From an uncultured Dialister sp. (lineage in GTDB: Bacteria; Bacillota; Negativicutes; Veillonellales; Dialisteraceae): a DNA stretch of 22,527 nt. The stretch spans positions 1-22,527 of the forward strand of contig CAKPUX010000032.1 in assembly GCA_934193095.1 (NCBI GenBank). The letters run 5' to 3'. The stretch's first letter is position 1; each line of letters starts with the position of its first letter. The notes beneath the pieces are model-generated. The model was not told where the DNA came from and searched no databases. It was given only the letters and a program-made list of their open reading frames with translations. Below, piece by piece: positions 6,415 to 14,730 of the stretch. A program made the position numbers and the translations under genes.

Positions 6415-8235
6415 ATGAAAAGAGAAGATATCCGCAACATTGCCATCATCGCTCACGTCGACCATGGTAAGACGACTCTGGTCGATGCCATGCTGAAGCA
6501 GAGCCACATTTTCAGAGATAACCAGAAGGTCGCAGAACGCGTCATGGACTCGAATCCACTGGAACGTGAACGCGGCATCACGATCCTGGCGAAAAATACC
6601 TCTGTCATGCATGACGGTGTGAAGATCAATATCGTCGACACCCCAGGGCATGCGGACTTCGGCGGCGAAGTCGAACGTATCCTGAACATGGTCGATGGCG
6701 TACTGCTCCTCGTCGATGCTCATGAAGGCCCGATGCCGCAGACGAAGTACGTCCTGAGAAAAGCGCTGGAACACAAGCTGAAGCCGATCGTCGTCATCAA
6801 TAAGATCGACCGTCCGGATCAGCGTATTTCCGATGTCGAAGGCGAGATCCTCGAGCTCTTCATGGAACTCGATGCGGACGATGACCAGCTCGATTTCCCG
6901 CTGCTCTATGCATCGGCTAGAAGCGGTATCGCCAAGCTCCATATGAATGACGAAGGAAAGAATCTGGATCCGCTCTTTGACGCGATCCTGAAGTATATCC
7001 CATGTCCGGAAGGCGATCCGGACGCTGGCCTGCAGGTCATGGTCACCACGCTCGAAGCGGATGACTACCTCGGCAAGGTCGCTATCGGCCGTGTCACCCG
7101 CGGTACTGCGAAGCAGGGGATGCCGGTCGCTATCACTGATGGCGACAAGATCAGAAGCGACCATATCGGTCAGCTTTTCCACTGGCAGGGCATGAAACGT
7201 ACTCCTGTCGATGAAGCGAAGGTCGGCGACATCATCGCTATGGCTGGCTTCAAAGATATCAATATCGGTGAAACAGTCGCTGATGCGACGAATCCGGAAG
7301 CACTGCCGGCGATCCATATCGACGAACCGACCCTGTCGATGGTATTCCATGTCAATAAGAGCCCGTTTGCCGGTCGTGAAGGTGATTTCGTCACTTCCCG
7401 CCACATCCGTGCCCGTCTCTACAAAGAAATCGAAACCAACGTGGCTCTTCGCGTAGAAGACACGGAAACGTCTGATGCATTCAAAGTTTCCGGCCGCGGT
7501 GAACTCCATCTCTCCGTCCTGATCGAAACCATGCGCCGTGAAGGCTTCGAACTCGAAGTCTCCAAGCCGCAGGTCATTTTCAAGGAAATCAACGGACAGA
7601 AGTGCGAACCGCTCGAACGTCTGACCATTGAAGTACCACAGGAATTCATGGGTGCTGTCATGGAAGGTCTGGGACCGAGAAAAGCAGAAATGATTTCCAT
7701 GGAAGAACTCGCAGGCTACATGAAGATGGAATTCTCCATCCCGGCTCGCGGCCTCATCGGCTTCCGTAATGAACTCCTGACCACCACCCGCGGCACAGGT
7801 ATCCTCTACCATGTCTTCCAGGGCTATGCGCCATACAAAGGTGATATCCCGGGCAGAACCAGAGGCTCCCTCGTTGCTTTCGAATCCGGTACCACCACTG
7901 CGTACGGTCTGAACTCCGTACTCGACCGTGGCGAACTCTTCCTGGAACCGGGCGTCGAAGTCTATGAAGGCATGATCATCGGTGAAAATACCCGTGATCA
8001 GGATATGGATGTCAACCCATGCAAAAAGAAACATCTGACCAACACCCGTGCTTCCGGTTCTGATGATGCCATCAAGCTGCCGCCATGCCGCAAGTTCACG
8101 CTGGAAGGGGCGCTCGAATGGATCAATGATGATGAACTCGTCGAAGTCACTCCGGAAAGCATCCGCATGAGAAAGATGGTTCTTTCCCGTCAGGCTAGAT
8201 ATAAGAGTGCCAATGTAAAGAAAAGCCAGCAGTAA
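6415..8235 (+). CDS. typA: Ribosome-associated translational GTPase TypA/BipA
   Basis: 606 aa, the normal length of the family. The ATG at 6415 follows a purine-rich AGGAAAG (6406-6412) and opens with MKREDIRNIAIIAHVDHGKTT; upstream in-frame codons would add a leader lacking homology. The GTPase elements are intact: G1 AHVDHGKT 13-20, G2 ERERGIT 50-56, G3 DTPGHA 75-80, G4 NKID 129-132, G5 SARSG 167-171. Then follow an EF-Tu-like domain 2, two EF-G-like domains, and the TypA-specific C-terminal domain ending in a basic tail. TypA binds the 70S ribosome at the EF-G site and is known to support 50S assembly and growth at low temperature or under stress. It is a monocistronic unit with its own extended -10 promoter and its own terminator. 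Confidence 0.97.
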   Translation: MKREDIRNIAIIAHVDHGKTTLVDAMLKQSHIFRDNQKVAERVMDSNPLERERGITILAKNTSVMHDGVKINIVDTPGHADFGGEVERILNMVDGVLLLVDAHEGPMPQTKYVLRKALEHKLKPIVVINKIDRPDQRISDVEGEILELFMELDADDDQLDFPLLYASARSGIAKLHMNDEGKNLDPLFDAILKYIPCPEGDPDAGLQVMVTTLEADDYLGKVAIGRVTRGTAKQGMPVAITDGDKIRSDHIGQLFHWQGMKRTPVDEAKVGDIIAMAGFKDINIGETVADATNPEALPAIHIDEPTLSMVFHVNKSPFAGREGDFVTSRHIRARLYKEIETNVALRVEDTETSDAFKVSGRGELHLSVLIETMRREGFELEVSKPQVIFKEINGQKCEPLERLTIEVPQEFMGAVMEGLGPRKAEMISMEELAGYMKMEFSIPARGLIGFRNELLTTTRGTGILYHVFQGYAPYKGDIPGRTRGSLVAFESGTTTAYGLNSVLDRGELFLEPGVEVYEGMIIGENTRDQDMDVNPCKKKHLTNTRASGSDDAIKLPPCRKFTLEGALEWINDDELVEVTPESIRMRKMVLSRQARYKSANVKKSQQ

Positions 8236-8244
8236 TGGCTGAAT

Positions 8245-8275
8245 AAAAAAACGAACCCGCAAGGGTTCGTTTTTT
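8245..8275 (+). terminator. Intrinsic terminator of typA
   Basis: AAAAAAACGAACCC GCAA GGGTTCGTTTTTT begins 10 nt after the typA stop codon. The stem is a perfect inverted repeat with a T-run, and can act from either strand. Confidence 0.9.
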
Positions 8276-8280
8276 ATTTG

Positions 8281-8480
8281 GAGAAGAAGGCGAAAAATGA
8301 GGAATGAAGAATGGTGGTGCGGCGCATCATACAATGAAAGCGCTGCGGATTATTGGAATCACGTAAAATGCGTCGCCCCTTGGAGAAGGGGCAGGCCGAA
8401 GGCCAGGGATAGACTGCCTCGAAGAGGCAGATTTCTGCAGAACGGTCAGTAGGCCTCTTGAGGATCACTGAAAAATGATT
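8281..8480. repeat. Dispersed repeat modules downstream of typA
   Basis: No gene. It contains a GCGGCGCAT...GCGCTGCGG hairpin module (8320-8346) and a piece with GATAGACTGCCTCGAAGAGGC (8408-8428), which recurs near 14900-14940 in a related order. Confidence 0.5.
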
Positions 8481-8680
8481 CACGCAGATGGGACGCTGAC
8501 AGCTACGTAGAGTTGCGCCTCTGCGGGGCACTCTATCCGGCGCCTCTGGCGCGACCCCTCTCCAGGGCAATGCTCAGCTCGCGAGGATTTCTTTTCCTCG
8601 AAATTTGAAAGCAGGGAGGAGTGGCTAGGAATTAGGGATTGGGGATTAGGAGTGACTGGTGACTGGGATTCTCCGGCATC

Positions 8681-8826
8681 GTCATCCCGAGCGTAGCCGA
8701 GGGATCTCTACTGCCCTTCGGGAATCAGCGTGTATGCGCCGAGGAAAAACGTTGTCTTGGTGCTGTCTCACATCAGGCAATGAGCGTTCTGCCATAGAGA
8801 TTTCTCGGCTACGCTCGAAATGACGA
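8681..8826. repeat. GTCAT-type inverted-repeat element
   Basis: The left end GTCATCCCGAGCGTAGCCGA faces the right end TCTCGGCTACGCTCGAAATGAC as an inverted repeat around a core of about 100 bp. Homologous copies: 9191-9336, 12631-12790, 14992-15069 (short) and 15301-15448 (core in opposite orientation). It resembles the small palindromic elements ending in GTCATTnnGAGCG that are known from many bacteria. Confidence 0.75.
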
Positions 8827-8889
8827 CGGCGCGAAGCGCTATCTAAAACTCTGCGGCGCTTCTATATTTTTATGCGCCGCACCTTCCCC

Positions 8890-8952
8890 GCTGAACCCGC
8901 TGAACCCGCTGAACCCGTAGAACATGTTGAACATGTTGAACCGGTGAAACCT
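8890..8952 (+). repeat. 9-bp tandem repeat, seven units
   Basis: The units are GCTGAACCC three times, GTAGAACAT, GTTGAACAT, GTTGAACCG, GTGAAACCT. The matching array in the second duplication unit has five. Confidence 0.8.
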
Positions 8953-8991
8953 AACGCCAGTGGGTTGCTTGGGGATAGCCGAAAAACGATT

Positions 8992-9483
8992 CACGCAGAT
9001 GGGAGACTGACAGCTACGTAGCGTTGTGCCCTGTGGGGCACTCTATCCGGCACCGTTGGCGCGACCCTTCTCCAGGGCAATGCTCAGCTCGCGAGGATTT
9101 CTTTTCTTCGAAATTTGAAAGCAGGGAGGAGTGGCTAGGGATTGGGGATTAGGGATTAGGAGTGACTGGTGACTGGGATTCTCCGGCATCGTCATCCCGA
9201 GCGTAGCCGAGGGATCTCTACTGCCCTTCGGGAATCAGCGTGTATGCGCCGAGGAAAAACGTTGTCTTGGTGCTGTCTCACATCAGGCAATGAGCGTTCT
9301 GCCATAGAGATTTCTCGGCTACGCTCGAAATGACGACGGCGCGAAGCGCTATCTAAAACTCTGCGGCGCTTCTATATTTTTATGCGCCGCACCTTCCCCG
9401 CTGAACCCGTAGAACCTGTAGAACATGTTGAACCGGTGAAACCTAACGCCAGTGGGTTGCTTGGGGATAGCCGAAAAACGATT
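8992..9483. repeat. Tandem duplication, unit 2 (492 bp)
   Basis: This is a near-identical second copy of 8481-8991. The 19-bp length difference is almost all explained by two fewer 9-mers in its array. Its GTCAT element is at 9191-9336. Confidence 0.85.
9400..9444 (+). repeat. 9-bp tandem repeat, five units
   Basis: The units are GCTGAACCC, GTAGAACCT, GTAGAACAT, GTTGAACCG, GTGAAACCT. It is the shorter counterpart of the 8890 array and shows unit gain or loss since the duplication. Confidence 0.8.
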
Positions 9484-9596
9484 CACGCAGATGGGACGCT
9501 GACGGCTACGTAGAGTTGTGCCCCTGCGGGGCACTCTATCCGGCGCCTTTGGCGCGACCCATCTCCAGGGGTCTGCTCAGCTCGCGAGGATTTCCT
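9484..9596. repeat. Tandem duplication, partial third unit
   Basis: This matches the first ~110 bp of units 1 and 2, through 'gctcgcgaggatttc', and then breaks off before the antiporter stop codon. A CTAGTC/GACTAG-type oligomer tract fills 9597-9622. Confidence 0.75.
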
Positions 9597-9622
9597 AGTC
9601 CCTAGCTACTAGTCACCAGTCC

Positions 9623-11218
9623 CTAATTTTTTCCATTCATCACCATCACGTCTCCCGCTTCGAGTACGGTATCTCCTTTCGGGATGATGACTTCTCCCTG
9701 TCTTAGGATGAGGACGACAAGATGACCGTGGGGGAGGCGGAGAGAGGAGAGGCTCTTCTGGTAATAGCGGCTCTTCTTCGTGACATGGATTTCCGAGAGG
9801 GCAAGGCCTGTGACAGGAGCGACGCTCAAAGCGGAAAGGACGAGCGTATCTCCGGCAGAGAGCCTCGTGTCGCCATTCGGGATGATCTTCTCGGCGCCGC
9901 GGGAAAGAAGGATGGCGAGCGTCTCAGGAGGGAATGCGATCTCCGAGAGTGCCTTTCCGCACCACGCATGCCCCGCGGGCAGGGTGAACTGGATGAATTG
10001 TACCGGCATCTCTTCCGTGTAGTCCGTGAAGGACTTCATGACATCGCTCTCATGATCGATCATAGAGAGCTTCTTCGCTGCGAGAGGCAGAAGCGCGCCC
10101 TGAAAGAGGATGGAAAGAAGAACGATGAAGAAGGTGACATGGAAGACGATGTCATTCACCGGCGCCTGCGTATAAGCGACGATGGCAAAGACGATGGCAG
10201 AGGCGCCGCGAAGGCCTGCGAAGGAGATCAGAGCGCTTGCGGCAGCGGGCGTTTTGAAAGGGGCAAGGAGAGCGAAGACGCCGAGAGGCCTTGCCACGAA
10301 GGTCAGGAAGAGCGCGATGAGGAAGGCAGGCCATGCGATCTCAGGGAGTTTCGATGGCGTGGAAAGAAGCCCCAGCAGGAAGAAAATCATCATGGAGAGG
10401 AGATTCGTTGCGCCATTGAAGAAATGAACGATAGATCGCTTTCCGGGAAAATCGCTGTTTCCTAAAATGATGCCGGCAATATAGGCGGAGAGGTAGCCAT
10501 TTCCATCCAGCATCGCAGGAGCGGCATAGGCAAAGATCGCGATGGCGGTCAGCAGCACCATGTCGAAGCCGCCCGCGAGATAGTCGGTCTTTTTCAGCGC
10601 CCACTTCGAGATGGCTGCGATGCCGAAGCCGAAGGCAAGCCCGAAAACGATCTGTGCTGCGAGAAGTGTGAGCGTTCCCCAAAGGTCAGCGGAACCCTGC
10701 ATGAGAGAAATGCAGATGATCGTCATCATGTAAGCGGCGGGATCGTTACTGCCGCTCTCTACTTCCAGGAGCGAGGCGGTGTGATACTTGAGATTCAGCC
10801 TTTTCGCACGGAGGATGGAGAAGACGGATGCAGCATCCGTCGAGGCGATGACCGACCCCATGAGGAAGCTCAGAAGCCATGGTTCGCCTAGGATGAAGTG
10901 GATGAATCCGCCTGTCAAAAGGGCTGTCACGACGACGCCCGCACTCGAAAGTACGATCGCAGGGGCGGCGACAGGCTTTGCCATAGACCAGTTCGTCCCG
11001 AAGCCCCCGTAGAACATGATAAAGATGAGTGCGGTCGAGCAGATCTCTTCGGCAAAGTTGTAGTTTTCAAAAGCAATATTGATAGGACCATCCGAGCCGA
11101 AAAACATACCGAGCAGTATAAAGGCGAGAAGCACAGGGATGCCGAGCTTGTCCGAGACACGGTTCAAAAACACACAGGCAAAGATCACAATGGCCGTCAA
11201 GAGCAGGAAAGAAGTCAT
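9623..11218 (-). CDS. CPA1-family K+(Na+)/H+ antiporter with RCK_C domains, NhaP2-like
   Basis: 531 aa, ATG at 11218 with AGGAGA at 11225-11230 six nt upstream; the longer open frame would add 75 residues encoded by repeat DNA. About 12 membrane segments occupy residues 1-400. CPA1 signatures: STDAASVF 126-133 and ESGSNDP 154-160, holding the acidic pair expected to bind the ion. The last 110 residues contain two regulatory C-terminal halves with the 'IPNGDTRLSAGD' and 'IPKGDTVLEAGD' strand pattern typical of TrkA-C (RCK_C) domains, which sense ligands in the cytosol. The family exchanges K+ or Na+ for protons across the inner membrane. A promoter and a 14-bp palindrome precede it. No clear terminator follows, only repeats. 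Ion specificity cannot be read from the sequence. Confidence 0.9.
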   Translation of the reverse strand: MTSFLLLTAIVIFACVFLNRVSDKLGIPVLLAFILLGMFFGSDGPINIAFENYNFAEEICSTALIFIMFYGGFGTNWSMAKPVAAPAIVLSSAGVVVTALLTGGFIHFILGEPWLLSFLMGSVIASTDAASVFSILRAKRLNLKYHTASLLEVESGSNDPAAYMMTIICISLMQGSADLWGTLTLLAAQIVFGLAFGFGIAAISKWALKKTDYLAGGFDMVLLTAIAIFAYAAPAMLDGNGYLSAYIAGIILGNSDFPGKRSIVHFFNGATNLLSMMIFFLLGLLSTPSKLPEIAWPAFLIALFLTFVARPLGVFALLAPFKTPAAASALISFAGLRGASAIVFAIVAYTQAPVNDIVFHVTFFIVLLSILFQGALLPLAAKKLSMIDHESDVMKSFTDYTEEMPVQFIQFTLPAGHAWCGKALSEIAFPPETLAILLSRGAEKIIPNGDTRLSAGDTLVLSALSVAPVTGLALSEIHVTKKSRYYQKSLSSLRLPHGHLVVLILRQGEVIIPKGDTVLEAGDVMVMNGKN

Positions 11219-11243
11219 AGGCGGTCTCCTTTTACAACAAGTG

Positions 11244-11257
11244 GAAAATCGATTTTC
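11244..11257 (-). promoter_or_regulatory. Palindrome GAAAATCGATTTTC in the antiporter leader
   Basis: A perfect 14-bp AT-rich palindrome between the -10 and the ribosome binding site, about where a repressor would block early elongation. No regulator is identified. Confidence 0.4.
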
Positions 11258-11260
11258 TTT

Positions 11261-11289
11261 ATTGTATCGGAAAAGGCAGGAAAGGACAA
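11261..11289 (-). promoter_or_regulatory. Promoter of the antiporter gene
   Basis: Read on the minus strand: TTGTCC (11289-11284), a 17-nt spacer, TACAAT (11266-11261). It lies 43 nt upstream of the start codon. Confidence 0.5.
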
Positions 11290-11800
11290 TGGGGGGTAGC
11301 CCGTGGGATGTACTGCTCCTTGATTGCGCGTGAAAGCTCTGCTCAAATGGGGAATTAGGAATGGGGAATGAGGAATGGGGAATGAGGAATGAAGGTGGCG
11401 GCTTCGCCGAGATCGATGACTTAGGTCGTAGCTGTTCTGGCATTCGTTATCTCACATACGACGTTTCTCGCCGCTCAGGATGACGAAACGGGGCGATGCC
11501 CGAAAGATGTATGTAAGTCACCAGGAACCCCGAAGCTTCAGATCATGGCTACTCATCCTTATTAGCCTTAGGAAGTGCCGCGAATGAAAGGAACAGTATT
11601 CTCGTATCGCAGCCTTCCCCACTGGGGAAGGTGCCCGAAGGGCGGATAGGGTGCTGTTGGTATGAAAATGATATGCAGAAGAAGGGAAGCGCCTGTCGTA
11701 CAAGTGCGGCCGCTCCCACCTCGCTGCGCTCGTCTGTCCTTTCGAAAGGAAGAGGCGAGAGGTATTTCTTGCACTGCCACCAGTTAGTCACTCCCTAATC
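11290..11800. repeat. Gene-free repeat region between antiporter and DUF1847 gene
   Basis: It contains a GGGGAATGAGGAAT-type oligomer tract (11349-11392), a fragment of the GTCAT-type family near 11450-11485, an uninterrupted palindrome CCTTCCCCACTGGGGAAGG (11613-11631) with its 'gtgcccgaagggcggatagggt' tail, and a TCCTTTCGAAAGGA hairpin (11739-11752). Small open frames are all inside repeats. Confidence 0.6.
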
Positions 11801-11820
11801 CCTAACTTTCTTTTTTGCGC

Positions 11821-11826
11821 TATAAT
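11821..11826 (+). promoter_or_regulatory. -10 box of the DUF1847 gene
   Basis: A perfect TATAAT 35 nt before the start codon. No recognisable -35 at 16-18 nt; the sequence upstream is repeat-derived. Confidence 0.5.
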
Positions 11827-11860
11827 AGAGACAGGTGTAAAAATAAAAGGAGGAACCATT

Positions 11861-12466
11861 ATGAAAGCTGATTGTGCAAACTGCCCGCACCATGCCTGCT
11901 ATACCCGTGGGGCGAATTGTACGGGTGTGAAAGAAGAGGAGATCCGTAAGGCCTATACCGAAGAAGAACGGAAAATCATGGAGGCGGCGGCCTATGTCGA
12001 AGGGACATACTACAGCGACATCTGCCGCCTGCAGGAAACCGCTGAATTTGCCAAAAAGATGGGCTACAAGAAGCTCGGACTGGCCTTCTGCATCGGTCTT
12101 CATGAAGAAGCCAGGTACATCGTGAAATATTTCCGACAGCAGGGCTTCGAGGTCTACTCCCTCTGCTGCAAGAACTGTTCCTTTGCGAAGAAAAACTTCG
12201 GCTTGAAGCAGGTGCATCCGGAGGCGGAGCATGAAGCGATGTGCAATCCGAAGTATCAGGCAAAGTTTTTGGCAGAAAAAGGCGTGGATCTCAATATCAT
12301 CTGCGGCCTTTGCGTGGGACATGACACGATCTTCACCTCGAATGCAGTAGGCCCCGTCACATCTCTTGTCGTGAAAGACAGACTTCTTGCGCACAATCCG
12401 CTCGGCGCGATCTACTCGAGATACTGGAGAAAGAAACTGCATATCCAGGATGAGGATGAGATATAA
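11861..12466 (+). CDS. DUF1847 family Cys-rich protein
   Basis: 201 aa, ATG at 11861 behind a strong AAAGGAGG. The N-terminus MKADCANCPHHACYTRGANC (Cys 5, 8, 13, 20) resembles a small metal or Fe-S site. Further cysteines are at 55, 77, 102, 103, 106, 128, 148 and 151, the last in ICGLCVGHD, a hallmark of DUF1847 as I recall it. There is no signal peptide or membrane segment, so it is cytosolic. The family occurs in anaerobes, and its function is unknown; metal binding or redox chemistry is inference. It is monocistronic: its own -10 lies upstream, and a composite repeat starts 7 nt after the stop. Confidence 0.85.
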   Translation: MKADCANCPHHACYTRGANCTGVKEEEIRKAYTEEERKIMEAAAYVEGTYYSDICRLQETAEFAKKMGYKKLGLAFCIGLHEEARYIVKYFRQQGFEVYSLCCKNCSFAKKNFGLKQVHPEAEHEAMCNPKYQAKFLAEKGVDLNIICGLCVGHDTIFTSNAVGPVTSLVVKDRLLAHNPLGAIYSRYWRKKLHIQDEDEI

Positions 12467-12472
12467 TTTGGG

Positions 12473-12922
12473 GGTTCAGGGTTCAGGGTTCAGGGGTTAG
12501 CCCCGTGGGGCGTGCTGCCCTTTGATTCCGTTTGAAAGCTTCGCTTGAATGAGAAATGAGAAATGAGAAATGGTGGTGCGGCGCATAAAATAATGAAGCG
12601 CCGCGGAATTTTGATAGTGCTTCGCGCTATCGTCATCCCGAGCGTAGCCGAGGGATCTTTCTTGCGCTGCGGTCAGTATCACATAAGCACCGGCAGAGAA
12701 ACGACGCCTTGGTGCTACGTATTTCTGCTTTCACACATCTTTCGTTTAGCGGTAAGCAAGAAAGATTTCTCGCTTCGCTTTCAATGACGATACGAGAGTC
12801 TGATGTCTCCTAGTCTCCTAGTCACTCCTAATCCCCAATCCCTAATCCCTAGCCACTCATCCCTGCTTTCAAACTTCAGGGTTCAGGGCAGCACGCCCCA
12901 CGGCCTAACCCTGAACCCTGAA
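12473..12922. mobile_element. Composite palindromic element with ~55-bp terminal inverted repeats
   Basis: The left end (12474-12540) has TTCAGGG heptamers, then GTTAGCCCCGTGGGGCGTGC and TTTGAAAGC. The right end (12864-12922) is its reverse complement: GCTTTCAAAC, CAGCACGCCCCACGG, CCTAACCCTGAACCCTGAA. Inside, in order, are an ATGAGAA oligomer tract, a GCGGCGC...GCGCCGC hairpin (12579-12603), the GTCAT inverted-repeat element (12631-12790) and an AATCCCTA tract (12826-12852). No open frame is credible. This is the most complete copy of the module set seen piecemeal at 8281-9622, 14731-15530 and 19843-20045. Confidence 0.7.
12631..12790. repeat. GTCAT-type inverted-repeat element, nested copy
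   Basis: CGTCATCCCGAGCGTAGCCG at the left faces a degenerate right end ending TCAATGACGA. The core retains ACGCCTTGGTGCT in common with the other copies but is otherwise diverged. Confidence 0.65.
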
Positions 12923-12926
12923 TCAT

Positions 12927-12956
12927 TTGACACCCGAGCGGTCTTCGCCGTACAAT
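12927..12956 (+). promoter_or_regulatory. Promoter of the YczE/YitT-like gene
   Basis: TTGACA (12927-12932), an 18-nt spacer, TACAAT (12951-12956). It begins four bases after the composite element ends. Confidence 0.7.
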
Positions 12957-12980
12957 AGACAATATCACAAGGAGGAATAT

Positions 12981-13628
12981 ATGTCTGTTGTCAGCCGTTG
13001 GCTGCTTTTTTTAGTGGCTTTATGGATCCAGTCCGCCGGCATCGTGCTGGTGGTGAAAAGTTTTCTCGGGACTTCCCCGATTTCCAGTCTGCCCTATGTC
13101 ATGAGCGAGACATTTCCCTTCACGCTCGGAGAGACGACTTTTGCGGTCAATATGGTCTTCCTTTTGGGACAGATGCTGATACTCAGAAAGAAATTCCCGA
13201 AGGTGCAGCTGCTGCAGGCGCCCATGACGATGATTTTTGCTGCCTTCATCGACCTCTGCATGCATGCTTTGGGAAACATCACGCCGGGCGCTTACTGGCA
13301 AGAGCTCATCATTCTCTTGCTCGGCGCGTCCATGGTCTCTCTGGGGGTGGCACTTCAGGGCATCGCGGACGTCCTGAAGCTTCCGGGAGAGGGACTGGTC
13401 TATACCATTTCAGACACCTATCATCTGGACTTCGGCAAGGTCAAGATCGCAAACGATGGGATCCTCGTGACGCTCGCCATCTGTCTCTCCTATGTGGAAA
13501 TCGGGAGCATCGAGGGCGTCCGTGAAGGCACGCTGATTTCTGTCTTCATCACCGGCATCATCGCCCGCTTCTTCCTCCGCCACCTCGGCGGCTGGGAAGA
13601 GGGGAGACGTGTGCTGAGGATCAGTTAG
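12981..13628 (+). CDS. YczE/YitT-type (DUF6198-like) membrane protein
   Basis: 215 aa, ATG at 12981, five nt after AAGGAGG (12969-12975). Hydrophobic segments lie at about 7-25, 50-68, 77-98, 106-128, 160-175 and 184-199. The start SVVSRWLLFLVALWIQSAGI and the LPGEGLV loop at 134-140 match the YczE/YyaS/YitT group of integral membrane proteins as I know it. The biochemical role of the group is not established. The gene has its own promoter, stands alone, and converges on the BASS transporter gene with a shared terminator. Confidence 0.75.
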   Translation: MSVVSRWLLFLVALWIQSAGIVLVVKSFLGTSPISSLPYVMSETFPFTLGETTFAVNMVFLLGQMLILRKKFPKVQLLQAPMTMIFAAFIDLCMHALGNITPGAYWQELIILLLGASMVSLGVALQGIADVLKLPGEGLVYTISDTYHLDFGKVKIANDGILVTLAICLSYVEIGSIEGVREGTLISVFITGIIARFFLRHLGGWEEGRRVLRIS

Positions 13629-13676
13629 AAGGGAAATTTTTCAGGTCAGCAAGGTGTGGTGCACTATTTCATCGCT

Positions 13677-13713
13677 AAAAAAAAGAGATTCCGAAAAATC
13701 GGAATCTCTTTTT
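13677..13713. terminator. Bidirectional terminator between convergent genes
   Basis: AAAAAGAGATTCCGA, loop AAAA, TCGGAATCTCTTTTT. A perfect 15-bp stem with A and T runs on both sides, lying between the plus-strand YczE-like gene and the minus-strand BASS gene, so it can serve both. Confidence 0.9.
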
Positions 13714-13725
13714 GCTTGCGGGAAA

Positions 13726-14691
13726 CTATTTCAATTCGACAGCGGAAGAAATCTTCGTCTCCTTCTCTGCTTCCTCGTCCTTGCCTACACAGTAGGAGGC
13801 GAAGAGAGAGCCGGACACATTGTGCCAGACGGAGAAAATAGCGCCTGCGATGCCGCCGGCCGCTGTGAAGTACATGAGAGCCAGCGTGGAAGCCAGACCG
13901 GAATTCTGCATGCCGACCTCGATGGTCATAGCGCGGGTCTGTGCCTTATTGAGACCGAAGCGGCGGGCGCAGACATGGCCGAGCAGCATGCCGCAGAGGT
14001 TATGCAGGATGACGACGGCGAGGATCACAAGGCCGTTGTCAAGGATGGTGCGCCCGGAGAGGGAGACCACGCAGCCGACCGTAATGATGACGACCAGCGC
14101 TGAAAACATCGGCATGATCGTATTCACCTTCTTCACCTGACGCGGGAAGAAAGTATTGATGCCGACACCGATGAGGAGCGGCAGGAGCACCATCTTCACG
14201 ATGGACATCATCATGGACATGAAATCGATATCGACCCAGGCACCGGCAATGAGCCATACCAGAAATGGCGTGACAAATGGCGCAAGGATGGTATTCACCA
14301 TCGTCATGGATACGGACAGAGCAACGTCCGCTTTGGCGATGTAGGAAATGACATTCGAAGCCGTGCCGCCGGGGCAGCAGCCGACCAGGACGACGCCGAT
14401 CGCGATTTCCGGCGGAAGGGCGAAGAGATGAATCAGTGCGAAAGCAGCAGCCGGCATGATGATGAACTGCAGCACCGTGCCGATCGCTACATTCTTCGGC
14501 TGCTTGAATACATTCTTGAAATCACCGGGGGTGAGGCTCATGCCCATGCCGAACATGATGATACCGAGCAGCGTCGGGATCTTCGGGGCGAATGGCTTCA
14601 TCACTTCCGGCCAGAAAATACTGAAAATGCCGATCAGCACGACGCCGATGGACATGTATTTCGTACAAAAACGAACGATGAGAGAAAGCAT
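13726..14691 (-). CDS. Bile acid:sodium symporter (BASS) family transporter
   Basis: 321 aa, ATG at 14691 behind AAAGGAGCT; an earlier ATG (14721) lies upstream of that ribosome site. Family signatures: FGMGMSLTPGDF at 47-58 and GCCPGGTASNV at 104-114, plus EVGMQNSGLA in the second half of the inverted-topology fold. Nine to ten hydrophobic segments are apparent. BASS proteins couple Na+ import to uptake of organic anions; in bacteria the substrates include bile acids, pantothenate and 2-keto acids. The pantothenate synthetase gene lies 850 bp away on the same strand, which makes pantoate or pantothenate worth testing as a substrate, but this is only suggestive because long repeats and no shared operon separate them. 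Confidence 0.9.
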   Translation of the reverse strand: MLSLIVRFCTKYMSIGVVLIGIFSIFWPEVMKPFAPKIPTLLGIIMFGMGMSLTPGDFKNVFKQPKNVAIGTVLQFIIMPAAAFALIHLFALPPEIAIGVVLVGCCPGGTASNVISYIAKADVALSVSMTMVNTILAPFVTPFLVWLIAGAWVDIDFMSMMMSIVKMVLLPLLIGVGINTFFPRQVKKVNTIMPMFSALVVIITVGCVVSLSGRTILDNGLVILAVVILHNLCGMLLGHVCARRFGLNKAQTRAMTIEVGMQNSGLASTLALMYFTAAGGIAGAIFSVWHNVSGSLFASYCVGKDEEAEKETKISSAVELK

Positions 14692-14730
14692 AGAGTAGCT
14701 CCTTTGTATAGAGGGGTTCAAGTTGATGGG

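Larger units (their letters stand above)
8481..8991. repeat. Tandem duplication, unit 1 (511 bp)
   Basis: Starting at CACGCAGATGGG, this unit is followed directly by a near-identical unit at 8992-9483 and a partial third at 9484-9596. It carries the 'gctcgcgaggatttc' segment, an AATCCCTA-type oligomer tract, a GTCAT inverted-repeat element (8681-8826), a GCGCCGC module and a 9-bp array (8890-8952, seven units). No coding potential is seen. Confidence 0.85.

Noticed and set aside
6376..8334. 650-codon minus-strand frame opposite typA
   Set aside because: Mirror of a highly conserved GTPase gene; it crosses the typA terminator and has no start signal.
8890..9444. CRISPR array
   Set aside because: The repeats are contiguous 7- and 9-mers or ~500-bp duplications; there is no repeat-spacer alternation and no cas gene.
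9722..10465. Plus-strand frame opposite the antiporter gene
   Set aside because: Charged low-complexity antisense of transmembrane segments; no ribosome site.
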